This document shows, piece after piece, positions 1 through 8,266 of a DNA stretch of 64,000 nucleotides. The DNA is taken from NCBI GenBank assembly GCA_019119935.1, contig DWWA01000020.1, forward strand, positions 62,001 to 126,000, written 5' to 3'. Origin of the DNA: Candidatus Ruthenibacterium merdavium (GTDB lineage Bacteria; Bacillota; Clostridia; Oscillospirales; Ruminococcaceae). Under the pieces are notes generated by a model that saw only the letters and a program-made list of their open reading frames with translations, was not told where the DNA came from and ran no database searches. Position 1 is the stretch's first letter, and the number at the start of each line of letters is the position of its first letter. The position numbers and the translations under genes are program-made.

Positions 1-356
1 AGCATTTCTAAGAGTGCACGGGAGAAGAAGGCGAAGCGTTCGCCGTCATCGTAGAAACCGTACAAGCCGCTGCGTTTGAAATAATATTCGTTGTCCAGGA
101 AGTAATAAGTAACACCCTGGTGCTCCAAAGTAAACAAACCGCAGTACTGGTTGCGCCAGCCAACCGGAACATTAAAGTTTGTTTTGTATTCCAGCTTGTC
201 GCGGTATTCCTGCTTCATATCACCGTACAAAGGCATTACCACACGGCAGTCCGTTTCTGCGTTGCACAAAGCGCGGGGCAGACTGCCCGCGACATCTCCC
301 AAGCCTCCCGAAGCCGCAAACGGTGTTGCTTCAGACGTACAAAATAAAATATTCAT
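1..356 (-). CDS. glgA: Glycogen synthase, N-terminal part (cut by window edge)
   Basis: About 118 residues from the start codon to the window edge are visible; the rest lies beyond position 1. The N-terminus MNILFCTSEATPFAASGGLG followed by DVAGSLPRAL is the ADP-glucose-binding start of bacterial GT5 glycogen synthases, which extend alpha-1,4-glucan chains from ADP-glucose. The ATG at 356 has a good ribosome site, AGGAGG at 364-369. It lies downstream of glgC and glgD on the same strand after a 190-bp gap. The family assignment is firm; completeness cannot be judged. Confidence 0.93.
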   Translation of the reverse strand, partial: MNILFCTSEATPFAASGGLGDVAGSLPRALCNAETDCRVVMPLYGDMKQEYRDKLEYKTNFNVPVGWRNQYCGLFTLEHQGVTYYFLDNEYYFKRSGLYGFYDDGERFAFFSRALLEM

Positions 357-403
357 AAAATACCCCTCCTGTTTTCCTTGCATGATGCCTTTCAAACGGC
401 AAA

Positions 404-428
404 GCGCAGGGGGCACACAACCCTGCGC
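404..428 (-). terminator. Weak hairpin between glgD and glgA
   Basis: GCGCAGGG at 404-411 pairs with CCCTGCGC at 421-428. On the minus strand only a short TTTG follows, so this may be an attenuating or RNA-stabilising hairpin rather than a full terminator. It sits in the 190-bp gap before glgA. Confidence 0.4.
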
Positions 429-546
429 AGCGCCGCTTGTTTTTTCTTCTGACGCCAGCCCGCCGCGTGGGCAGGCTCGCTTTTTTCTCCGTTTCATTAC
501 CTTGAGGCAAGGCGTTGTGAAATTCTAAAACACCTTCGCAAAGAAA

Positions 547-1668
547 TTACACGGTCGTACCTTTTTGAACGTAAACGGGGAAACTCTCGTTTCCGACCAA
601 GTTCTTATCTTGTGTAATGGTTACGTTTTTATCTGTGATCACGTATTCCACATTACAGCCGGCTTCCACGACTGTACCCTGCATCAAAATACAGTTTTTC
701 ACTTTCGCGCCTTTGCTGATTTTAACACCGCGGAACAGAACGCAGTTTTCCACTTCGCCTTCAATCACACAGCCGTCGGCAACCATGCAGTTGTCCACTT
801 TGCAGTCCATTGCATAACGCACAGGCGGCTCATCGTGAACCTTTGTGTACACAGGGCGCTCTTCCGGAAACAGCGCTTCCATATTTTCATGTTTCAGCAA
901 GCGCATATTCTCCGCAAAATAACTGCGCATATCATAAATGCGGGAGCGGTAACCCGTGTATTCATAACCGCGCACATTCAAGATTTTCAAGCTGGGAGCA
1001 ATGATATCGCGCTCAAAATGAATGAGGTTATGTGCGCGCGCATCTTTGATGAAGGAAATCAGCTCTTCCCGGCCGATAACCGTCACGTTCATGGAGAGAT
1101 TCTGAACGCCCTGACGGTAATCGTTGATCAGCAACTCATTGATTCTGCCGTCTGCCCCCACTGCAAACGTGTAATTTTCCGTTTTGAGCGCCTCGGGAAT
1201 AACGGACTGCTCATACACCATGGTCACATCTGCGCCGGACTCGACATGTTTATGAATCAAGTCGGCAAAATCCAGATCCGAAGCAATGTTGCAGTCACTT
1301 AAAATGACATATTTTTCTTTTTGGCTCTCTAAAAAGCTCAAAATGCTGGAAAGCGCTTCTACGCGGCCATGATACATTTTTTGATTGGCCTGTGCGAAGG
1401 GCGGAACCATGTGCAAGCCGCCGCGCTTGCGGGAAAGGTCCCACTCACGGCCGTTTCCGAGATGGTCCATCAAAGAATAATAGTTTGTTTTCGCCAAAAC
1501 GGTGACATTTTGAATTCCGGCATTCACCATGGCGGAAAGCGAAAAGTCAATCATGCGGTAGCGCCCTGCAAACGGGACGGACGCCATGGTTCTGCGCAGC
1601 GCAATATCGGGAATCAATTCGTCGTATGTGTTGGGGAAAATAATTCCCAGTGTGTTAATGTTTACCAT
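547..1668 (-). CDS. glgD: GlgD, ADP-glucose pyrophosphorylase regulatory-type subunit
   Basis: A 373-residue nucleotidyltransferase followed by a left-handed beta-helix acyltransferase-like C-terminus. It matches the Firmicute GlgD subunit, which associates with GlgC to make ADP-glucose. The N-terminus reads [19 protein letters not shown] where GlgC carries the GGxGSRL nucleotide loop, so the catalytic loop is missing, as is usual for GlgD. The ATG overlaps the glgC stop (ATGGTAA, 7 bp), which implies translational coupling. In the family GlgC supplies catalysis and GlgD modulates it. Confidence 0.95.
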   Translation of the reverse strand: MVNINTLGIIFPNTYDELIPDIALRRTMASVPFAGRYRMIDFSLSAMVNAGIQNVTVLAKTNYYSLMDHLGNGREWDLSRKRGGLHMVPPFAQANQKMYHGRVEALSSILSFLESQKEKYVILSDCNIASDLDFADLIHKHVESGADVTMVYEQSVIPEALKTENYTFAVGADGRINELLINDYRQGVQNLSMNVTVIGREELISFIKDARAHNLIHFERDIIAPSLKILNVRGYEYTGYRSRIYDMRSYFAENMRLLKHENMEALFPEERPVYTKVHDEPPVRYAMDCKVDNCMVADGCVIEGEVENCVLFRGVKISKGAKVKNCILMQGTVVEAGCNVEYVITDKNVTITQDKNLVGNESFPVYVQKGTTV

Positions 1669-2876
1669 AATTTCTCACCGTCCTGAACGTCTTTCTCAAG
1701 CATTGCACGCGGGCCTACCACGGCATTTTCCCCAATGGTAACATTCTCACCCACAACAGCGACGCCCCATTTTTCTTTATCTTCCACAGATTCGGGACGC
1801 GCACCGACACTTGCGCCTTTTTTTACACGCACATTTTCCGCAATAATCGAATAAGCGATGTGTGCGCCTTCTTCTACCACCGCACCGGGCATCAAAATAG
1901 AAGACTCAATCACAGCGCCCTTTTTCACCTGAGCGCCTGCAAAGAGGATGCTGTTGGCAACTTCGCCCTCCACAACACAGCCTTCCGTCACCATGGAGTT
2001 ATCCACCTTTGCGCCGGAGCTGATATAATGGCCGGGACGCCCCGCCGTGCGGGAATAAATCTTCCACTCGGGGTCCCACACGTCGAGTGCAACGTTCGGG
2101 TTCAGCAAGTCCATGTTGGCTTCCCAAAGGCTGTCGATGGTTCCGACATCCTTCCAATAGCCCTCAAACGGATAAGCTACCATTTTTTCTCCGCCGCCGA
2201 GCATATTCGGAATAATATTTTTTCCGAAGTCGTTGGAAGAAGTTTTGTCGGCTTCATCCTCGGTCAAATACTTGCGCAGCTTTTCCCACGTGAAGATATA
2301 AATACCCATCGAAGCCAGGTTTGACTTCGGTTCTTTCGGCTTTTCCTCAAACTTAGTGATGGTGCTGTTTTCATCGGCAGTCATAATGCCGAAGCGCGAG
2401 GCTTCCGCCCAAGGCACTTCCATGACGGCGATGGTGCAGTCAGCACCTTTCTCTTTATGGAAATCAAGCATTTTTGCATAATCCATCTTGTAGATATGGT
2501 CACCGGAAAGAATCATAACATACTTCGGATCATAGCGCTCGATAAAGTTGATATTTTGATAAATAGCATTTGCCGTGCCCTTATACCAGTCGGAGCCGGT
2601 GGCTGTCTGGTACGGCGGCAAAACATGCACACCGCCATAGGTGCGGTCGAGGTCCCACGGCTGGCCGTTGCCGATGTACTCGTTAAGCAAAAGCGGCTGA
2701 TATTGCGTTAATACGCCCACCGTGTCAATGCCGGAGTTGACACAGTTGGAAAGCGGAAAGTCGATGATGCGATATTTTCCGCCGAACGGCACAGCCGGTT
2801 TTGCCAGCTTTTTGGTCAGCGCGTACAAACGAGACCCTTGCCCACCTGCTAAGAGCATTGCGATACATTCTTTCAT
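1662..2876 (-). CDS. glgC: Glucose-1-phosphate adenylyltransferase catalytic subunit
   Basis: A 404-residue protein making ADP-glucose from ATP and glucose-1-phosphate, the committed step of glycogen synthesis. The N-terminus has [15 protein letters not shown] and a downstream [15 protein letters not shown], the nucleotide and activator-site signatures. [10 protein letters not shown] carries the metal-binding Asp, and the C-terminal third is hexapeptide-repeat beta-helix. Length is typical. The ATG at 2876 is preceded by AAGGGGAG. It lies 143 bp after glgB and overlaps glgD, so glgB-glgC-glgD-glgA looks like one operon. Confidence 0.97.
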   Translation of the reverse strand: MKECIAMLLAGGQGSRLYALTKKLAKPAVPFGGKYRIIDFPLSNCVNSGIDTVGVLTQYQPLLLNEYIGNGQPWDLDRTYGGVHVLPPYQTATGSDWYKGTANAIYQNINFIERYDPKYVMILSGDHIYKMDYAKMLDFHKEKGADCTIAVMEVPWAEASRFGIMTADENSTITKFEEKPKEPKSNLASMGIYIFTWEKLRKYLTEDEADKTSSNDFGKNIIPNMLGGGEKMVAYPFEGYWKDVGTIDSLWEANMDLLNPNVALDVWDPEWKIYSRTAGRPGHYISSGAKVDNSMVTEGCVVEGEVANSILFAGAQVKKGAVIESSILMPGAVVEEGAHIAYSIIAENVRVKKGASVGARPESVEDKEKWGVAVVGENVTIGENAVVGPRAMLEKDVQDGEKLW

Positions 2877-2934
2877 GTTTTTCTCCCCTTGTGGCGGCGA
2901 AAATCCACTTTGCCGCCGGATTTATTCTACCCCA

Positions 2935-2959
2935 CCCGCCGAGGCAAATCCCCGGCGGG
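2935..2959 (-). other. GC-rich hairpin between glgB and glgC
   Basis: CCCGCCG at 2935-2941 pairs with CGGCGGG at 2953-2959 around an 11-nt loop in the 143-bp glgB-glgC gap. No T-run follows on the minus strand, so an intercistronic mRNA hairpin is more likely than a terminator. Confidence 0.4.
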
Positions 2960-3019
2960 GTAAAACCAAATGATAAAACCACTGCACAGATTTCCTTCAT
3001 TCCGTGCATTCCCCTAAGG

Positions 3020-5275
3020 TCAGGGGGTGGCTTTTTTCGCCTTTGCAGGCGTTTTCTTCTTCGCCGATGCCTGTTTGGCTGCGGCTTTCGGCGTTGCTTT
3101 GTCCGGCTCTTTTTTCACAGGAGCTGCCGCCGGTTTTTCCGAAACGGCCTTCGTGCTCACAGCACTTTGCGCTTTCACGCTTTTCGGCGTTTCTTTTGTC
3201 TTTTGCGGCTTTTGTGCTGTTTCAGCTTTTGCAGGCTGTGAAACTTTCTTTTCCTCTGCCGCCGGTTTCACAGCACTCTTTTTTGCCGTCGATTTCTTAG
3301 CGGCGGGCTTTTTTTCCGCCTTTGTTTTTTTGTCAGCGGACGCCGTCCCCGCTTTTGCGCGCGTGGCAGGCACTTTCAAAAAAACAGCAGACATCGGGGG
3401 CACATCGACGGAAATGCTTTGCTCAAAACCGTGCATGGGCTTTTTATGGGTTCGGATGGCCGAAGTGCCGATGCCCGTGCCGCCGAAGCGCAGGTTATCG
3501 GAGTTTAAAATCTCGTGATAAGTTCCCGCTTTCGGCACACCGATTTTATAATCCTGACGGCGCACAGGTGCGAAATTGCAAATGCAGATGATTTGTCCGC
3601 CTTTTTTATCTTTGCGCAGGAACGCGATGACACTCTGCGTGTTGTCATCCGGCACAATCCACTGGAATCCTTCCCAGGAGTCGTCCACTTCCCAAAGAGC
3701 AGGGGTTTTGCGGTACAGCTCATTCAGTTCGCGCACATACTCTTGCATTTGAACGTGTTTATCGTAATCCAAAAGCAGCCAGTCGAGCTGTTTTGCCTCA
3801 TTCCATTCGATGAATTGGGCGAACTCCTGACCCATAAAGAGCAGCTTTTTGCCGGGATGCGCCATCATATAGCCGTAAAGCGTGCGCAGGCCTGCAAATT
3901 TCTGCTCATAATCGCCGGGCATTTTGTTAATCAAACTGCACTTGCCGTGAACTACTTCGTCGTGGCTGATGGGCAAAACAAAGTTTTCGCTGAATGCGTA
4001 GAAAAAACTGAAGGTAATCTTGTTGTGATTGCCCGAGCGGAACAGCGGGTCGGTGCTTACATAGCTGAGCATGTCGTTCATCCAGCCCATATTCCACTTG
4101 AAGTTAAAGCCAAGGCCGCCGTCGGTGACAAGGTGAGAAACCTTCGGCCAAGCCGTGCTCTCCTCGGCAATCATCAATGCATGAGGGTGACGGGCAAACA
4201 CCTCGGTGTTCAGCTTCTGCAAAAAGGTAATGGCCTCTAAGTTCTCCTTGCCGCCGTCTTTATTGGGCGCCCACTCGCCGTCGCGGCGGTTGTAGTCAAG
4301 ATAAAGCATGCTTGCAACAGCGTCCACGCGCAGACCGTCAATGTGGTACTCCTCCAGCCAGAACAGCGCATTGGAAATCAGGAAGCTTTGCACCTCTCCG
4401 CGGCCGTAGTCGAACACCATGGTTCCCCATTCCTTATGCTCTGCGCGCAGGGGGTTTTGATCTTCGTAGCAGTTTGTTCCGTCGAAGCGGTACAGGCCGA
4501 AAGCATCTTTGGGGAAGTGTGCCGGAACCCAGTCCATAATGACGCCGATTCCGGCTTGGTGGCAATAATCAACAAAGTATTTGAAGTCGTCGGGCGTTCC
4601 GTAGCGGCTGGTGGGAGCAAAGTATCCTGTTACCTGATATCCCCAGCTGCCGTCAAACGGGTATTCCATCACGGGAAGCAATTCCACATGCGTGTAGTTC
4701 ATATGCTTGAGATAGGGCACCAGCTCCTGTGCGAGCTTGCGGTAATCGTAGGGATTCCCGTCTTCATAAGTACGCCAGCTGCCCGCGTGCATCTCGTAGA
4801 TATTCATGGGCGACTGAATGGGGTTGATCTTCGCTTTCGCATGATTCCAAGCATCGTCGTGCCATTCGTAGCCGGAAAGGTCATACACCTTGCTGCAGTT
4901 CGCCGGGCGTGTTTCCGCATGGAAAGCGTAGGGGTCTGCTTTAAATAAAAGCTCATCTTCCTGGGTGGTAATGCAGTATTTGTAGATGTCGAACTGAGCC
5001 ATGCCGGGTACCCAGCACTCCCAGATGCCGCCCTCGGGGTCAATATTTCTCATCGCGGTGGCGCCGGGCACCCAGCTGTTAAAATCGCCGACGACACTGA
5101 CAGATTTCGCGCGCGGAGCCCACACACGGAAACACACGCCTGTTGTTTCGCCCCGCGTTTCAAAATGTGCTCCGAAAAAGCGCTGTGCTTCAAAGTTATT
5201 GCCCTGCTTAAACAGATAAATCGGAACCTCATGCTCACGCTGAAAGTCCGTTTGAACGGTTTTTGCCTTTTTCAA
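3020..5275 (-). CDS. glgB: 1,4-alpha-glucan branching enzyme with basic Lys/Ala/Pro tail
   Basis: About 751 residues. A CBM48-type N-domain (residues about 30-130) is followed by a GH13 barrel and an all-beta C-domain. GH13 residues are visible: nucleophile D318 in GLRVDAV, acid/base E371 in MIAEEST, and D439 in PISHDEVVHG. It creates alpha-1,6 branches in glycogen. I chose the TTG at 5275 because AAAGGAGG lies 9 nt upstream; the frame stays open back to 5404, but no comparable ribosome site supports an earlier start. Residues from about 638 to the end are an unusual Lys/Ala/Pro/Thr/Ser tail resembling histone H1, absent from ordinary GlgB. Confidence 0.95.
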   Translation of the reverse strand: MKKAKTVQTDFQREHEVPIYLFKQGNNFEAQRFFGAHFETRGETTGVCFRVWAPRAKSVSVVGDFNSWVPGATAMRNIDPEGGIWECWVPGMAQFDIYKYCITTQEDELLFKADPYAFHAETRPANCSKVYDLSGYEWHDDAWNHAKAKINPIQSPMNIYEMHAGSWRTYEDGNPYDYRKLAQELVPYLKHMNYTHVELLPVMEYPFDGSWGYQVTGYFAPTSRYGTPDDFKYFVDYCHQAGIGVIMDWVPAHFPKDAFGLYRFDGTNCYEDQNPLRAEHKEWGTMVFDYGRGEVQSFLISNALFWLEEYHIDGLRVDAVASMLYLDYNRRDGEWAPNKDGGKENLEAITFLQKLNTEVFARHPHALMIAEESTAWPKVSHLVTDGGLGFNFKWNMGWMNDMLSYVSTDPLFRSGNHNKITFSFFYAFSENFVLPISHDEVVHGKCSLINKMPGDYEQKFAGLRTLYGYMMAHPGKKLLFMGQEFAQFIEWNEAKQLDWLLLDYDKHVQMQEYVRELNELYRKTPALWEVDDSWEGFQWIVPDDNTQSVIAFLRKDKKGGQIICICNFAPVRRQDYKIGVPKAGTYHEILNSDNLRFGGTGIGTSAIRTHKKPMHGFEQSISVDVPPMSAVFLKVPATRAKAGTASADKKTKAEKKPAAKKSTAKKSAVKPAAEEKKVSQPAKAETAQKPQKTKETPKSVKAQSAVSTKAVSEKPAAAPVKKEPDKATPKAAAKQASAKKKTPAKAKKATP

Positions 5276-5372
5276 CTTCGACTTCCTCCTTTTGACACCT
5301 TTCTCCCCCCGGAGAAATGTGCTGAATCGTTCGATTAAAAAGCCCGTGAAAGTGATGCTTCTTATACATATA

Positions 5373-5401
5373 ATAATACTCATTTTCTGCCAATTTTTCA
5401 A
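5373..5401 (-). promoter_or_regulatory. Sigma-A-type promoter of the glg operon
   Basis: On the minus strand TTGAAA (5396-5401), a 17-bp spacer and TATTAT (5373-5378) lie about 100 bp before the glgB start. Placement and spacing fit the main promoter of the glycogen operon. Confidence 0.7.
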
Positions 5402-5442
5402 CACTTTTCTGTATTATATATTCAAAGGCGTGGCAAAAAATC

Positions 5443-5456
5443 CCTAAATATTTAGG
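5443..5456. promoter_or_regulatory. 14-bp perfect palindrome upstream of glg promoter
   Basis: CCTAAATATTTAGG is a perfect palindrome about 40 bp upstream of the -35 box of the glgB promoter, in an A/T-rich stretch (5405-5600) with no gene. It could be an operator; no known box is recognised. Confidence 0.4.
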
Positions 5457-5613
5457 CATTTTCTACAATAAATCGAAAAAAAAGGCCTTCTCTCGATTTT
5501 TTTGCAAAAAAACTGTGTTATTTTCCTAGTTTTTTCCAAAATTATTTGTTTAAAAATTGTTCAAAAAAAAGAAAAAATTTTTTTAATTCTGCTTTTTTCC
5601 CCTCCTATACAGC

Positions 5614-5648
5614 AAAAGCGCCGCTTTTTTTGATAAAAAGCGGCGCTT
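5614..5648 (-). terminator. Strong hairpin terminator after fthC
   Basis: AAGCGCCGCTTTTT (5616-5629) pairs with AAAAAGCGGCGCTT (5635-5648) around a 5-nt loop, with A/T tracts on both sides. It lies about 95 bp past the fthC stop on the minus strand and closes the polysaccharide cluster. Confidence 0.8.
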
Positions 5649-5741
5649 CTCTTTTATTTTTGTGCATATTGCACTATCAAAGCAAAATACTTTCTTTTTT
5701 ACAAAATTCTACGCTTGCGGGTTACCTTAAAAAACAGCCGC

Positions 5742-6368
5742 TCAATCCTGCGCGGATGTTTCTTCGTTTTCCTCACGCTGTTCCACGCGTACCATACCGC
5801 TCTGGGTAATGATGCGATGAAAACGGTAGTCTGTTTTTCCTGCGGGAAGTGTTTCACAAAGCATTTTTTCATTGCAAAGCACCACACAGTAGCACCGAGA
5901 AGAAAGCTTGGGCATAAAGCGGTCATAGTAACCGCCGCCATGTCCGATGCGCGTTCCGTCTTTCGCCGCAGCAAGGCACGGCGCGGCACAAAAATCGATA
6001 TCCTTCTCTGATACAAGCGGGGTATCTTCTTTCGGCTCCAAAATGCCGAACAAACCGGGCTTCAGCTGGTCGAGAGAGGTAATTTCCCGGGCTTCCATCT
6101 GCCCTTTGCCTAAGCAAAGGGGAACGCAAAGACGCTTGCCGTCGTTGAGCACCTGCTGTAAAAAAGGCGTTGTATCAGGCTCTTTCTTGGTAGAAACAAA
6201 ACAGAACACAACGCGCGCCATGCGATAGGCATTGCTTTGGCGCAGGTAGGTTAACATCGCTTGCCCCGCCTCGCGGTTCTCCTCTTCCGTAATGGTGCTC
6301 AAACGGCGCTTAATCGCCGCGCGCGCCAATCGTTTTTCCTTTTGCTTTTCCGCCTCTTTTTTCAACAT
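5742..6368 (-). CDS. 5-formyltetrahydrofolate cyclo-ligase
   Basis: 208 residues. It converts 5-formyl-THF to 5,10-methenyl-THF using ATP (YgfA/FthC family). Visible signatures are the basic N-terminal KRLARAAIKRRL, the central FVSTKKEPDT and the glycine-rich GTRIGHGGGYYDRF phosphate/folate motif. The ATG at 6368 follows AAGGAGTG. The stop of the upstream glycosyltransferase is only 6 nt away, so it is the last gene of that transcript. Confidence 0.92.
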   Translation of the reverse strand: MLKKEAEKQKEKRLARAAIKRRLSTITEEENREAGQAMLTYLRQSNAYRMARVVFCFVSTKKEPDTTPFLQQVLNDGKRLCVPLCLGKGQMEAREITSLDQLKPGLFGILEPKEDTPLVSEKDIDFCAAPCLAAAKDGTRIGHGGGYYDRFMPKLSSRCYCVVLCNEKMLCETLPAGKTDYRFHRIITQSGMVRVEQREENEETSAQD

Positions 6369-6374
6369 TGCTAA

Positions 6375-8168
6375 TCACTCCTTCGGCAAAACATCATTTT
6401 CTGAAAAGTCTTCTCGGTCTAACGTGAGATTGGGATTGTAATACGGGTCACTCAGCAGCCCTTTGCGCGTATGTTTTTGCTCCAGCCGGGCGCGTTCCCG
6501 GTCAAAGCGCGCTTTTGCTTCCCCCTTGACATCAAGCCCTCGGCTTTTCGATTCATGGTGATAGAGCACCGCGTAAGGGGTGTACAAAATACGATAACCC
6601 GCATCACGCACACGCAGGCAAAAGTCCACGTCGTTAAACGCCACCTCAAATTTCTCGTCCAAGCCGCCTGCTTCATCATAAATTTTGGCAGGACACAGCA
6701 GACACGCCGCTGTTACCGCCGAAAAATTCTGCACGGTTGCCAAGCGGAACATATAGCCGGAGGCGTCCTTTCGCGCATACTTGTGACTGTGGCCCGCAAA
6801 TCCGCCCAGCCCTGTCACAACGCCCGCATGCTGCACTGTATCGTCGGGATAAAGCAGCTTTGCGCCGACAATGCCGACGCCGGGCTGTACGCAAAGCGAC
6901 AGCATTTCTTTCAGCCAGTCACCGTCCGTTACTTCCATGTCGTTGTTGAGCAAAAGCAAATACTCGCCGCCGGCAAAACTTCTGCCGTAATTGTTGATGG
7001 CAGAAAAGTTGAATCCGCCCTTATAGTACACAACACGCAGATTTTCATGCTCTTTCTGAATGGTGTCGTAATAATCAAACGTTTCTTGCTGCGTCGAATT
7101 GTTTTCAATGACAATCACTTCAAAGCGAACGCCGCGCGTTTTTTCATACAAGCCGGAAATCAGCTTGGAAAGATCATCGATGTGGTCTTTATTGGGAATT
7201 AAAATCGAAACCAGCGGGTCACCTTCTATTTCGTACTGCACGCGGTAGGTAGAGGGAAACAATCCGTCTTTCACCGTTCCCTTTGCGCCGATTCGTTTCA
7301 GGTGCTCTGTCACAGCGCGTTTTGCCGCCTCGGCCACATAGGGCTTGGCTTCGGTTCCCGATGCCGTCGATGCCGCATGAACACGCCAAAAGTAAAGCAC
7401 TTTCGGAATGTGAACCGGCGTTGTCTTTTCGCTGAGGCGCAAAAAGAGGTCGTGGTCTTGGCTGCCGTCACAAGCTGGGTTCAAACCGCCCACTTGCCAA
7501 AACAGCTCTGTTTGAAAGACCGCCAAATGGCAGATATAATTACAGCAATTCAAATAATCCGGGGCAAAATCGGGCTTAAAATGTCCGACATGCGCGTTTT
7601 TGATATTGGTAAAAAAGAGTGCTTCATCACTGTACAAAAACAAAGCACCGGTTTTTTGAATCGCCTTCCCCATTTCAAACACCGCATTCGGAGAAAGCAC
7701 GTCGTCATGGTCCAGCAAGGCGAGGTAGCTTCCGCTTGCCATTCGCGCGGCTTCGTTGGTATTTTCCGCAATGCCTCGGTTCTCAATTTTCATATAGCGA
7801 ATGCGCTTGTCTTGAATGGCGTTCAGATATTCCTCACGCCGAGCATCGCCGTCATTGGAAGCATCCGCCAAGCAAAGTTCCCAGCGCGGGCAGGATTGTG
7901 CCAAAACACTCTCTGCCATTTCCTTTAGGAAGGGCATCGGCGTATTATACAGCGGCACACAAATCGAAATAACGGGAAAACTCGCCGTATCAGCTGCGCG
8001 CTGACGTTCCAGCACCTGCGCGGAGGGCAGAAAACGCCCTTTTTTGCTTTTCAGCCTGCGCTTTGCAAAGCCTGCCGCACGGCGCATCGTTTGGCCGGCA
8101 CCCTCTTCCTTCACCATTTTACAAAAAACCTGTGGCAGCTCTTTGGTGCGTTTCCACCTGAGATTCAC
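6375..8168 (-). CDS. Tandem-domain GT2 glycosyltransferase
   Basis: 597 residues with two GT-A domains. The first (about residues 60-290) has PVISICVPLYNTP and the metal-binding ALLDHDDVL. The second (about 320-570) has PLVSILIPNKDH and LLLLNNDMEV. This architecture is common in rhamnan and O-antigen chain synthesis. The start is GTG at 8168 with AGGTGA upstream. A hairpin separates it from its paralogue at 8267, and it nearly abuts fthC downstream. Neighbouring rfbC suggests dTDP-L-rhamnose as a donor; the actual acceptor is unknown. Confidence 0.88.
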   Translation of the reverse strand: MNLRWKRTKELPQVFCKMVKEEGAGQTMRRAAGFAKRRLKSKKGRFLPSAQVLERQRAADTASFPVISICVPLYNTPMPFLKEMAESVLAQSCPRWELCLADASNDGDARREEYLNAIQDKRIRYMKIENRGIAENTNEAARMASGSYLALLDHDDVLSPNAVFEMGKAIQKTGALFLYSDEALFFTNIKNAHVGHFKPDFAPDYLNCCNYICHLAVFQTELFWQVGGLNPACDGSQDHDLFLRLSEKTTPVHIPKVLYFWRVHAASTASGTEAKPYVAEAAKRAVTEHLKRIGAKGTVKDGLFPSTYRVQYEIEGDPLVSILIPNKDHIDDLSKLISGLYEKTRGVRFEVIVIENNSTQQETFDYYDTIQKEHENLRVVYYKGGFNFSAINNYGRSFAGGEYLLLLNNDMEVTDGDWLKEMLSLCVQPGVGIVGAKLLYPDDTVQHAGVVTGLGGFAGHSHKYARKDASGYMFRLATVQNFSAVTAACLLCPAKIYDEAGGLDEKFEVAFNDVDFCLRVRDAGYRILYTPYAVLYHHESKSRGLDVKGEAKARFDRERARLEQKHTRKGLLSDPYYNPNLTLDREDFSENDVLPKE

Positions 8169-8212
8169 TGACTGTCACCTGCCTGTTCCGGCTTTCGCCT
8201 GAAATAGAATGG

Positions 8213-8248
8213 AAAAAAGGAAAAGGAGAAAGTTCTTCCCCTTTTCCT
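8213..8248 (-). terminator. Intrinsic terminator between the two GT2 genes
   Basis: On the minus strand AGGAAAAGG (8240-8248) pairs with CCTTTTCCT (8218-8226), followed directly by TTTT. It could partly uncouple the 6375 gene from the upstream operon. Confidence 0.6.
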
Positions 8249-8266
8249 ATGCTATTCGCTTGGTTA

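Noticed and set aside
565..1302. 245-residue open frame antisense to glgD
   Set aside because: It is a shadow of glgD codons; His/Phe/Val-rich composition, no family resemblance and no ribosome site.
5276..5404. Upstream extension of glgB to ATG 5404
   Set aside because: The extension overlaps the promoter, has no ribosome site, and the added residues resemble translated noncoding DNA.
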